Shown in pieces: positions 1 to 7,165 of a DNA stretch of 64,000 nt. Location: the NCBI GenBank assembly GCA_963754445.1, contig CAVWFT010000002.1, positions 1,550,001 to 1,614,000 of the forward strand. The letters run 5' to 3'. The notes below the pieces were generated by a model. The model had not been told where the DNA came from. It ran no database searches and saw only the letters and a list, made by a program, of their open reading frames with translations. Within the stretch, counting starts at the first letter, position 1, and each line of letters starts with the position of its first letter. The stretch is from Bog-473 sp963754445 (GTDB lineage: Bacteria; Actinomycetota; Acidimicrobiia; Acidimicrobiales; RAAP-2). A program made the position numbers and the translations under genes.

Positions 1-366
1 CTGGCCCAAGCTCGTCTGGAGATCGAGCGGGTGCCGGCGGCCGACCTCGAGCGGGTTCACGACGAGGGAGCACTGATCGTCGACATCCGCCCCGAGCGCC
101 AGCGCGCCTCCGAAGGCGAGTTGCCGTTCGGCCTCGTCGTCGAGCGCAACGTGCTCGAGTGGCGCTTCGACCTGCTCGGTGACCACGCCTTGCCCGAAGT
201 GGGTGGTTACGACCGCCGCGTGGTCGTCGTGTGCTCCGAGGGATATGCCTCCAGCTTTGCCGCCGCGTCACTCCGCCAACTCGGGTTCGTCCTGGCCGCA
301 GACCTCGAGGGGGGCTACCGGGGCTGGCGGGCCGCCATCGGCGACCCGGTACCGGCGGCCGCCTGA
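1..366 (+). CDS. Rhodanese-like domain protein (5' partial)
   Basis: The frame is open from the first base, so the gene probably begins outside the window; the first internal start would be the GTG at 31. The protein has a single rhodanese-like fold: a DIRPE segment near the N-terminus, then VVVVCSEGYASS, which fits the Cys-centred active-site loop (CxxGxxS) of rhodaneses, and a final GGYRGW typical of the last helix. Family members move sulfane sulfur onto thiol acceptors or act as sulfur carriers. The active-site Cys is present, so activity is plausible. No partner gene is visible upstream. Confidence 0.8.
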   Translation: MAQARLEIERVPAADLERVHDEGALIVDIRPERQRASEGELPFGLVVERNVLEWRFDLLGDHALPEVGGYDRRVVVVCSEGYASSFAAASLRQLGFVLAADLEGGYRGWRAAIGDPVPAAA

Positions 367-478
367 TTCTCGGAAGCCGAATTGGTCGCTCTGGCTCTCG
401 AGGCGCCGTGACGCCTCCGGACGGATGCGACCGAGCCGCCACCAATCCGGACACGGGGCGCCGCCCACGTCGAGCCGT

Positions 479-1117
479 TCACGGGCGGGTGAACCGGGCG
501 GCGGCGGAGCCCGAGAGGACGCCCCCGGGCAACAGCCTTCCGCTGGCCACGAGCACCAGGGCCTGACCGCGGGCGCTGACCAGTGCGCCCTTTCCGCGGG
601 ACCAGTCCATGTCGTCGGCGCGGAGCTCCACGTCGCGCAGGTCGATACCGAAGGCGTTCGGGGCGTCCTGTCCGGTGAGCCACTCGAGCAAGGCCTCGAC
701 GAGCGGGATCGGAACCCGCCGGCGGAGCGGGACGCCCTCGGTGATGTCCAGGCCGTGGATGACCACGTGCGCGAGCGCGCCCTCGACACCACCACCGGGT
801 GGCTGCCAGCCGTGCAGGACCTCGGAGCGAAGGTCGTCGAGCAACGTGGCGATCGGCAGGGCACCGTCACGCGAGGCGACCCGGTCGGAGAGGCGCGTGA
901 AATCGCCGGCCACCGCTTCCAGCTCGGCCATGAATTCGGCCTCCGTGTAGCGGGCCGGCATGGTGAGGTGGGCCACGACCTCACGCGTGCGCCAGCCGAC
1001 GCAGAGCGACGGGGCGTCCCAGACCGCCGCCGGAGAGGCGTCGAGGAGGTCGGCCAGCGCGGTGTACTCGGCCGTCACCGCGTGGCGCAGCTCCGTGTCG
1101 GAGAAGGGGGCGCGCAC
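479..1117 (-). CDS. DinB-like / mycothiol-dependent maleylpyruvate isomerase family protein
   Basis: This is a 212-residue protein. The N-terminal half (about 10-130) has the pattern of the DinB/MDMPI fold: a helix with LADLLDASPAAVW, then CVGWRTREVVAHLTMP, the usual GW..R.VVAHL metal-site helix. A short C-terminal domain follows. Family members use mycothiol or other thiols as cofactor or nucleophile in actinobacteria; the substrate cannot be read from sequence. It lies 3 nt downstream of the SRPBCC gene on the same strand, so it is probably the last gene of the ArsR-SRPBCC operon. Confidence 0.75.
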   Translation of the reverse strand: MRAPFSDTELRHAVTAEYTALADLLDASPAAVWDAPSLCVGWRTREVVAHLTMPARYTEAEFMAELEAVAGDFTRLSDRVASRDGALPIATLLDDLRSEVLHGWQPPGGGVEGALAHVVIHGLDITEGVPLRRRVPIPLVEALLEWLTGQDAPNAFGIDLRDVELRADDMDWSRGKGALVSARGQALVLVASGRLLPGGVLSGSAAARFTRP

Positions 1118-1120
1118 GGG

Positions 1121-1582
1121 TCAGCGCTCCTTCGAGGCCCGAGGATGCAGGGTGCCGAGGTAGGCGGCGAACCGATCGAGGGAGGAGAGGAATCCCGCCT
1201 GTGCTTCGGGAGAGCGGATGGCGTCGGGCACCTTGACCTGGAGGATGCGCACTTCGGTGCGCTCGGGTCCCAGCTCGACGAAGTCCGACGTCACACGCAT
1301 GCCCGTGCTCGGATCGGTCCAGGCCAGCCGCTCCGGTGGGCGCACCTCGTCATAGACGGCGTGCGTCGGATATTCGCTGCCGTCGGCGTCGTTGACCATC
1401 ACGGTGTCGAAGACGCCGCCGGCCCGGGCGTCGACCGAGATCGTCTCCCGAGGGGTGCTGACTCCGGCGGGACCCCAGAAGTGGGTCAGGTGATCGGGAT
1501 CGACCATGCATGCGAACACGAGCTCCCTCGGAGCGTCGAATATGCGGGTGAAGTTCAGGGAAGCGAGCTCCGAGCCTGTCAT
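1121..1582 (-). CDS. SRPBCC (AHSA1/START-like) domain protein
   Basis: The product is about 153 residues. It opens with LNFTRIFDAPRELVFACMVDPDHLTHFWGP, the classic AHSA1 start (ap.e.VW...t.pe.l..Ww.p), and ends with a long hydrophobic-groove helix. Members bind small hydrophobic ligands in a START-like cavity. I chose the ATG at 1582 because it overlaps the stop of the ArsR gene as ATGA; an upstream extension would run through that gene. An ArsR regulator translationally coupled to an SRPBCC protein is a very common actinobacterial pair. Confidence 0.85.
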   Translation of the reverse strand: MTGSELASLNFTRIFDAPRELVFACMVDPDHLTHFWGPAGVSTPRETISVDARAGGVFDTVMVNDADGSEYPTHAVYDEVRPPERLAWTDPSTGMRVTSDFVELGPERTEVRILQVKVPDAIRSPEAQAGFLSSLDRFAAYLGTLHPRASKER

Positions 1583-1938
1583 GTGCTCCTCTCTTTCCGG
1601 GTCTTGGTCGACCGTTGGATCTCGTGCAGGTGGGCGTCGAGCTTGTCGAAGCGTTCGACCCAGAGACGTCGGTGCTCGTCGATCCAATCCAGCGCGGCGT
1701 CGAGGGTGTCGACCTCGAGGTGGCACGGCCGGAACTGCGCATCCTTGCGCCGCGTGATGAGGCCGCCGCGCTCGAGCACCTTGAGGTGCTTGGAGACACC
1801 CGGCAGGGACATCGCGAACGGGGCGGCGAGCTCACCGACTGTGGCGTCGCCGCGAGCGAGACGGCCCACGATCGCCCTGCGGGTCGGATCGGCCAGTGCG
1901 GCGAAGGCCGCGTCCAGCCGCTCCTCGGTGATCGCCAT
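1579..1938 (-). CDS. ArsR-family winged-helix regulator
   Basis: This 119-residue protein is a single ArsR-type winged helix: LADPTRRAIVGRLARGDATVGELAAPFAMSLPGVSKHLKVLERGGLI, where the SLPGVSKHLKVLE stretch is the recognition helix. I see no Cys-rich metal site, so it is probably not a metal sensor. It belongs to the subgroup coupled to SRPBCC proteins. It is the first gene of a three-gene minus-strand operon and is likely autoregulated through the TA-rich dyad just upstream. Confidence 0.85.
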   Translation of the reverse strand: MAITEERLDAAFAALADPTRRAIVGRLARGDATVGELAAPFAMSLPGVSKHLKVLERGGLITRRKDAQFRPCHLEVDTLDAALDWIDEHRRLWVERFDKLDAHLHEIQRSTKTRKERST

Positions 1939-1945
1939 GGCGTGT

Positions 1946-1981
1946 ATTTAACCAATAAGTTAGTTAGCCGTCAAGTTAAAT
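1946..1981. promoter_or_regulatory. Candidate ArsR operator
   Basis: ATTTAAC and GTTAAAT form perfect 7-bp inverted arms separated by 22 nt, with an inner TAAC-N6-GTTA dyad. It begins 8 nt upstream of the ArsR start in a conspicuously AT-rich patch. Position and symmetry suggest the autoregulatory site; this is inference. Confidence 0.45.
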
Positions 1982-2019
1982 GCCCCTCCCGCCGTTCGTG
2001 GAAAGACGGCGGGAGGGGC
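1982..2019. repeat. Perfect 14-bp inverted repeat (GC-rich hairpin)
   Basis: GCCCCTCCCGCCGT and its exact complement flank a 10-nt loop. It abuts the candidate ArsR operator and lies between divergent genes, so it is not placed as a terminator for either. It would be a very stable 5'-leader hairpin in a transcript of the rightward gene. No U-run follows. Confidence 0.6.
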
Positions 2020-2077
2020 CGGACCGGCACCTCGTGACCAGTACCCTCGGCCCCAGTACGAATCGGGAGGACCCCCC

Positions 2078-2833
2078 ATGGACGACACCCTCGGCGCCCT
2101 GCGGGCGTCCGTCGAACGACTGCACCGGTTGGCCACCGGTCTCGACGATGCGCAGCTCGTCGGCGCGTCCTACTGCCGGGAATGGTCGATCGCCGACGTG
2201 CTCTCGCACATCGGTTCGGGCGCCGTCATCGGCGAGCGGGGTCTGCGCGACGGCATCGCCGGATCACCGGCCCCCGATGACTTCGCTCCCGGCGTGTGGG
2301 ACACGTGGAACGCCAAGACGCCGCGGGCGAAAGTGGACGACGGCCTCGTGGCGGACCGGGCGTTGCTCGAGGCGTTCGAGGCCGTCACCGAGGCCGATCG
2401 CGCCCGGGCCACGTTCTCGGTCGGCCCGCTGTCTCTCGACTTCGTGCAATTTGCGGGCATGCGTCTCAACGAGCACGTCTTCCACACCTGGGACGTCGAG
2501 GTGGCGCTCGACGGGACGGCCCGTCTCGGGGAGAGCGCGGTGCCTGTCGTCGTGGACAATCTCGGATTGATCGCGCGCTTCACGGCGAAGCCGACCGGTA
2601 TCGAGGAGAGGCTGCACATACGCACGACCGATCCGGCCCGCGACGCGACGGTCGTCGTCAAGGCCGATGCGGTCGAGCTCACCGATGGCGCAACGGGCCA
2701 ACCCGATCTGGTCCTGCCGGCCGAGGCGTGGTGCCGCCTCGTCTACGGAAGACTCGACCCGGACCACACTCCGGCGTTCACCGGGGACCCCGGCGCGCTC
2801 GACTCGCTGCGCCGGGTCTTTCCGGGCCCGTAG
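2078..2833 (+). CDS. DinB-like / maleylpyruvate isomerase family protein
   Basis: This is a 251-residue protein. Residues about 5-160 form a DinB/MDMPI helical domain: YCREWSIADVLSHIGSGAVIGE carries the expected His-containing metal helix, and FVQFAGMRLNEHVFHTWDVEVAL supplies the later conserved HxWD segment. The C-terminal 80 residues resemble the SCP-like tail found in many mycothiol-dependent enzymes. The start is supported by GGGAGGA 6 nt upstream of the ATG. It is transcribed away from the ArsR operon and may share its regulatory region. The substrate is unknown. Confidence 0.75.
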   Translation: MDDTLGALRASVERLHRLATGLDDAQLVGASYCREWSIADVLSHIGSGAVIGERGLRDGIAGSPAPDDFAPGVWDTWNAKTPRAKVDDGLVADRALLEAFEAVTEADRARATFSVGPLSLDFVQFAGMRLNEHVFHTWDVEVALDGTARLGESAVPVVVDNLGLIARFTAKPTGIEERLHIRTTDPARDATVVVKADAVELTDGATGQPDLVLPAEAWCRLVYGRLDPDHTPAFTGDPGALDSLRRVFPGP

Positions 2834-2853
2834 GTGACCTGGGTCGCGCCGTC

Positions 2854-3453
2854 ATGACCGAGACGTCCCGCAGCGCACTGTTGATGGTGGAGTGCCAGCG
2901 TGGTGTCGTCGGTGACCTGTCGGTGTTACCCGACCTGGCGCGCGCCGCGGCACCGGCCCTCGAGGCCATCGGCCGACTGGCCGCCGCCGCCCGTCGTCAC
3001 GGTGTGACCGTCGTCCACCTGACGTACGCCCCGGTGGCGGGCGGTCGTTCGACCAACCATCGCTCGCCCCTGACCAGGTCGACGGCGTCGACCGCGTCGT
3101 GGAGTCCGGAGCGACCGGGGGCCGAGGTCGTGCCCGTCATCGGCGTCGAACCGGGCGACCTGGTCTTCGAACGGCATCAGGGAATCTCGCCCGTGCATCG
3201 CACCGAGGTGCTGGCCGTGCTGCGAAACCTGGGCATCGACGAGGTCGTGCTGGCGGGGGTCTCGACGAACCTGGCCATCCCCGCCGTCGCCGTCGGCGCC
3301 GCCGACGAGGACTTCTCCGTCGTGGTCGTCCGCGACGGGACGATCGGCGTGCCCGCATCGCATCACGAGTCGATGTTGCGGCACTCCTTGTCCTTCGTGG
3401 CCCGGTTGGCCACCGTCGACGAGCTGGTCTCGGCCTGGGGCGGGGACGACTAG
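2854..3453 (+). CDS. Isochorismatase-fold protein with substituted catalytic residues
   Basis: This 199-residue alpha/beta protein has the isochorismatase-like hydrolase pattern: ALLMVECQRGVVG at the first strand and VVLAGVSTNLAIPAVAVGAADEDFSVVVVRD for the cis-peptide and nucleophile region. Two family-defining residues differ. The usual first-strand Asp is Glu13, and the nucleophilic Cys of the GV.TN.C motif is Ala141. A Cys-based amide or vinyl-ether hydrolysis is therefore unlikely. I chose the ATG 20 nt after the preceding stop. It probably forms an operon with the DinB-like gene upstream. Confidence 0.75.
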   Translation: MTETSRSALLMVECQRGVVGDLSVLPDLARAAAPALEAIGRLAAAARRHGVTVVHLTYAPVAGGRSTNHRSPLTRSTASTASWSPERPGAEVVPVIGVEPGDLVFERHQGISPVHRTEVLAVLRNLGIDEVVLAGVSTNLAIPAVAVGAADEDFSVVVVRDGTIGVPASHHESMLRHSLSFVARLATVDELVSAWGGDD

Positions 3454-3528
3454 CCCAAAGGGTGGGAGCAGCCGGGCCGGCCCGCTGGCGCGTTTGCCCG
3501 GTGCCGGCCCGTTGAGGAGGATGGGTCC

Positions 3529-4365
3529 ATGCCCATCGCCCACCTGACTGCGGATGCCGCTCCCGAAGAGGTCGCCTCCGTCGTGGGGCGCGACGGCGCC
3601 GTCGTCATCGATGCGCTGGCCCCGCCCGCGTTGCTGGACCGGATCGAATCGGAACTGCGCCCGTTCCTCGACGCCACTCCCAACGGTCCCGACGACTTCA
3701 GCGGCAACTTGACCCGCCGCACGGGATCGCTCGTGGCGCGGTCACCCTCCAGCCGAGAGTTGGTCATGCACCCGTTCGTGCTGGGAGCAGCGGGGACATT
3801 CCTCGGGCACGCCACGAACTTTCAGCTCCACCTCACCCAGGCCATCGCCATCGGGCCGGGCGAGACGGCGCAGCCCATCCATCGGGACCAGTGGGCCTTC
3901 GATTTCTTCCCGTTCCCCCCGGGCTACGAGGTCCAATGCAATTTCATCTGGGCGATGACCGACTTCACCGAGGAGAACGGGGCGACCCGGGTCGTCGTGG
4001 GGAGCAATCTCCGTGAAGACCGCCTGTCCTTCGGGCCCGACGATACGGAGCCGGCCGAGATGTCGCGGGGTTCCGTGCTCTGCTATTCCGGTTCCGTGTA
4101 CCACGGTGGCGGAGCAAACCGGTCGGCGCGGCCACGCATCGGATTGAACATCACCTACAACGTCGCCTGGTTGCGTCAAGAGGAGAACCAGTACCTCTCG
4201 GTCCCCATCGACGTGGCGCGGACGCTGCCGACCGAGCTCCTGCGGCTCATGGGTTACGACCGGGGGGCGTACGCGCTCGGGTACATCGACGACCTGCGGG
4301 ACCCGATCGAGGCGGTGCGGCCCGGTCTCGGCACGACCGGCTTCGGCAACCCGTCCGAGGGCTGA
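3529..4365 (+). CDS. Phytanoyl-CoA dioxygenase (PhyH) family oxygenase
   Basis: This 278-residue protein has the double-stranded beta-helix of Fe(II)/2-oxoglutarate oxygenases. The metal triad is visible as H118-x-D120 (IHRDQWAFDFFP) and H192 (VYHGGGANRS); Arg201 or Arg203 is placed to bind 2-oxoglutarate. Family members hydroxylate lipid, acyl or small-molecule substrates; the substrate here is unknown. GAGGAGGA lies just upstream of the ATG. It begins a run with an acetyltransferase, a crotonase and a second PhyH protein, which suggests work on a CoA-linked or acyl substrate. Confidence 0.85.
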   Translation: MPIAHLTADAAPEEVASVVGRDGAVVIDALAPPALLDRIESELRPFLDATPNGPDDFSGNLTRRTGSLVARSPSSRELVMHPFVLGAAGTFLGHATNFQLHLTQAIAIGPGETAQPIHRDQWAFDFFPFPPGYEVQCNFIWAMTDFTEENGATRVVVGSNLREDRLSFGPDDTEPAEMSRGSVLCYSGSVYHGGGANRSARPRIGLNITYNVAWLRQEENQYLSVPIDVARTLPTELLRLMGYDRGAYALGYIDDLRDPIEAVRPGLGTTGFGNPSEG

Positions 4366-4406
4366 TGGTCGGTCGCTGACCGGCGGACCGCCAGTACGGT
4401 GGGCCC

Positions 4407-4892
4407 GTGCCGGTCGAAATCCGCAAGGCCAACCTCGAAGATCACGACGACCTCTTCGAGGCCTTCGCCCGCATCGTCAACGCCGGTGAGGGGTTTCCCC
4501 AACAGGCGCCGCTCACCCGGGCGGATTTCGACGAGTACTGGATCGAGCACACCACCGGCGTCTACGTCGCCAAGTTCGGCGGATATCTCGTCGGCGCCTC
4601 CTACATCAAGCCCAATTTCGTGGGCCGGGCGGCCCACATCGCCAACGCGGGCTACTTCGTGCTTCCCGCCTACCGGGGCACCGGTTCCGGCCGGGCACTG
4701 GTGGAGCATTCGTTGGGAGAGGCCAGGCGACTGGGGTTCGACGCCATGCAGTTCAACCTGGTCTTCGAATCGAATCCGGCGCGCTCCATGTACGCGCGGC
4801 TCGGGTTCGTCGAGGTGGGCCGGATCCCCCGTGCAGTGGAAGGAGAGGATGCCGTGATCTATTGGCGCAGCCTCGAGGACGTCGCCGGGTGA
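4407..4892 (+). CDS. GNAT-family N-acetyltransferase
   Basis: This is a 161-residue single GNAT domain. Motif A is clear at about residues 88-110 (GYFVLPAYRGTGSGRALVEHSL, with the R-G-x-G-x-G pyrophosphate loop), followed by FNLVFESNPARSMYARLGF, the usual N..A...Y...GF motif B. The GTG start is chosen because the protein begins at once with VEIRKANLEDHDDL, the usual beta-1 of the fold. Its stop overlaps the next start by 4 nt, so it is co-translated with the crotonase. The acyl acceptor is unknown. Confidence 0.85.
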   Translation: MPVEIRKANLEDHDDLFEAFARIVNAGEGFPQQAPLTRADFDEYWIEHTTGVYVAKFGGYLVGASYIKPNFVGRAAHIANAGYFVLPAYRGTGSGRALVEHSLGEARRLGFDAMQFNLVFESNPARSMYARLGFVEVGRIPRAVEGEDAVIYWRSLEDVAG

Positions 4893-5650
4893 ACGCCGGA
4901 CCGGACGTCGCCGTGGAGCGTGCCGGTGAGCACGTCGGGCTGGTCTCCCTGCGGAGACCGCCCAACAACTTCTTCGACACCGCGATGCTCGACGCCCTCG
5001 CGTCGGCCTACGAGTCGCTCGACGCTTCGGGTTGGTGTCGGGCCATCGTGCTCGGATCCGAGGGAAAGCACTTCTGCGCCGGGCTGGACTTCGCGGCCAA
5101 TGCGGACCAGGACATCGCAGCCCTCTACGCACAGGCGGCCCGCCTCTTCGCGGCACCCCTGCCGGTCGTCGCTGCCGTACAGGGAGCGGCCATCGGCGGC
5201 GGGTGCGGATTGGCGCTCTCGGCGGACTTCCGGGTGGCCGGACCGTCCACCCGCTTCGCGGCCAACTTCGCCTCGCTCGGGTTCCACCACGGCTTCGCCC
5301 TCACCGTCACCCTGCCGGCCACCGTCGGGCGGCAGGCCGCGGCTGATCTCCTACTCACGGGGCGGCGGGTGGGCGGGGAGGAGGCGCTCGCCCTCGGCCT
5401 GTGCGACCACCTGGTCGGAGACGACGAGGTGGTCGCGCACGCGTTGGCCTACGCCTCACAGCTGGCGGCGTCGGGACCGCTGGCCGTGCGGGCCATCCGG
5501 GCCACCTTGCGCAGGGGTCTGGCCGACCAGGCCCGGGCGGCCATGGACGTCGAGTGCGCTGAGCAGCGCGCGCTCCAGGGAACGGACGACTTCGCCGAGG
5601 GCGTGCGGGCCACGGCCGAGCGACGCCCCCCGCGGTTCACGGGGACCTGA
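4889..5650 (+). CDS. Crotonase (enoyl-CoA hydratase/isomerase) superfamily protein
   Basis: The product is about 253 residues from a GTG overlapping the upstream stop (GTGA). The CoA-binding and oxyanion-hole motifs are intact: EGKHFCAGLDF and AAVQGAAIGGGCGLALSADFRVA. Aligned by eye, the two hydratase glutamates are not conserved: the first falls on Phe127 and the second on Asp153. The reaction may thus be isomerisation, hydrolysis or another crotonase chemistry rather than classical hydration. It sits between the two PhyH oxygenases in one operon. Confidence 0.8.
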   Translation: MNAGPDVAVERAGEHVGLVSLRRPPNNFFDTAMLDALASAYESLDASGWCRAIVLGSEGKHFCAGLDFAANADQDIAALYAQAARLFAAPLPVVAAVQGAAIGGGCGLALSADFRVAGPSTRFAANFASLGFHHGFALTVTLPATVGRQAAADLLLTGRRVGGEEALALGLCDHLVGDDEVVAHALAYASQLAASGPLAVRAIRATLRRGLADQARAAMDVECAEQRALQGTDDFAEGVRATAERRPPRFTGT

Positions 5651-5652
5651 GG

Positions 5653-6561
5653 GTGACGAACGAGCTCGCTCTCGACGAGCGCAACACCTCGTTCACCTGG
5701 ACCCCGCACGACGGTCCCTACCGAGTCGTCACCCGCGAGCAGGCGCTCGGGTACGACGAGTTGGGCTACTTCGTGCTGGACGACGCGCTGAGCCCGTCGG
5801 AGATCGACGAGCTCGTCGCAGCCATCGATCCCTTTGAAGCGAAGACGGAAGCCGACCTGCGCGCGCGGGAGGGTGGACGTTTCTTCATTGCGCGGGCAGG
5901 CGAGATCACCTTCACCACGCATCTGGTCGCGCAGTCCGCCACGGTGGCGCGGTTCGCGTCCTCTTGCCTCCTGGCCGACCTCTGTGCCGACCTCGTCGGA
6001 CCCGACGTCCGCCTCTATTGGGACCAGGCCGTGTACAAGAAGCCGGGAACCGACTCGCCGTTCCCTTGGCATCAGGACAATGGCTACGCGTTCGTCGAGC
6101 CCCAGGAGTATCTGACCTGCTGGGTCGCGCTGACCGACGCCACCGAGGAGAACGGCTGTCCCTGGGTGGTGCCGCGCCTGCACCGACTGGGCACGTTGGC
6201 CCACGAGTACAGCGAGACCGGCTTCGTCTGCCTGGAGGGTCATCCGGACGCCGTCGCCGTACCTGCGCCGGCGGGCAGCATCGTGGTCTTCTCCTCGCTC
6301 ACGCCGCATTGCACGGGCCCGAACCGCAGCCCGGACGTGCGCAAGGCCTACATCGTCCAGTACGCCCCCGACGGGGCCGCGGTAACCCGGGTCGGGCCGG
6401 GTGGGGTCGCGACCCGGATCACCGCTGATGATCCGGACCGGCAGTTCGAGATCCTGCGTGCCGGCAGGCCGGTCAGCCGCCAGGACCAGGTCCGGCACCC
6501 GGCCGGCGAGAACCGCTGCCGGGCGGCCCAGCCCGGCCCGGTGGCTCGTTCCCGATCATGA
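5653..6561 (+). CDS. Phytanoyl-CoA dioxygenase (PhyH) family oxygenase
   Basis: This second PhyH-type oxygenase (302 residues, GTG start 2 nt after the crotonase stop) has an intact metal and co-substrate site: H140-x-D142 in PFPWHQDNGY, H219 in SSLTPHCTGPNRS and Arg230. It is only distantly similar to the 3529 gene and closer to bacterial hydroxylases acting on small substrates. The last ~35 residues are Arg/Pro-rich and run 89 nt into the convergent gene, which suggests either a genuine overlap or a frameshift or read-through at the 3' end. Confidence 0.8.
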   Translation: MTNELALDERNTSFTWTPHDGPYRVVTREQALGYDELGYFVLDDALSPSEIDELVAAIDPFEAKTEADLRAREGGRFFIARAGEITFTTHLVAQSATVARFASSCLLADLCADLVGPDVRLYWDQAVYKKPGTDSPFPWHQDNGYAFVEPQEYLTCWVALTDATEENGCPWVVPRLHRLGTLAHEYSETGFVCLEGHPDAVAVPAPAGSIVVFSSLTPHCTGPNRSPDVRKAYIVQYAPDGAAVTRVGPGGVATRITADDPDRQFEILRAGRPVSRQDQVRHPAGENRCRAAQPGPVARSRS

Positions 6562-7000
6562 TCGTGGTGGCCGACACGGCCCCGGTGCTGCTCTTGGTGC
6601 CGGTGACCCCGATGAATTCGCCCACCTTGAGCTTGGCGGCGGTGACGGTCGTCCGGCTTCCCTTGGCGCCCATCGTCTCGAAGGTGGTCTCGGTCGAGTA
6701 GACGACCGTGGTCGTGCCGCTGCTCTGCGTCCTGACGGTCACGTCGTCACCCTTGATGGCCGTGATCTTCCCCGAGACCGCGGGCCGCTGGCCGGCCGGC
6801 TGCCCGCGCGGCGCGTTGGTCGACGATGTGGCGCTGGTGGCTGCGCCGGCCACGCCGGCGCCCAGGCCGAGCACCACCGCCATGGCGCCCCCGGCGGCGG
6901 CGGCTTTCCTCGGGGTGGACCAGCGCCAACGGGCGTCGCCGCGGGGTTGGGGTAGGTGGGCCGGCGTGAGTGCCGGCTCGGCGTTTTGCGTGGTCTCCAT
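6473..7000 (-). CDS. DUF5666-like membrane-anchored or exported protein
   Basis: This is a 175-residue protein. After about 30 hydrophilic residues there is one hydrophobic segment (about 33-53, AAAAGGAMAVVLGLGAGVAG), probably a signal or anchor. The exported part contains SGKITAIKGDDVTVRT and VGEFIGVTGTKSSTGAVSATTIMIG, the small beta-barrel pattern of DUF5666 domains, usually described as OB-fold-like and of unknown function. The C-terminus is Gly/Pro-rich and overlaps the end of the convergent PhyH gene by 89 nt. A GGAGGAG lies just upstream of the ATG. Confidence 0.7.
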   Translation of the reverse strand: METTQNAEPALTPAHLPQPRGDARWRWSTPRKAAAAGGAMAVVLGLGAGVAGAATSATSSTNAPRGQPAGQRPAVSGKITAIKGDDVTVRTQSSGTTTVVYSTETTFETMGAKGSRTTVTAAKLKVGEFIGVTGTKSSTGAVSATTIMIGNEPPGRAGPPGSGSRRPGAGPGPGG

Positions 7001-7165
7001 GGTGTGCTCCTCCTCGTCGGGATCCGGCGCTCTGCCGTCTCGGCAGCGTGCGCCGACCCCGTGTGGCCACCCTGCGCGCCCCCTGGGGCCACGGTCAGAA
7101 TCGCCGGCGAGGCCGGCGGGGTGATGGCACTAGGGTGGACGGAGGGGACGTGAAAGGGGGTGTTG

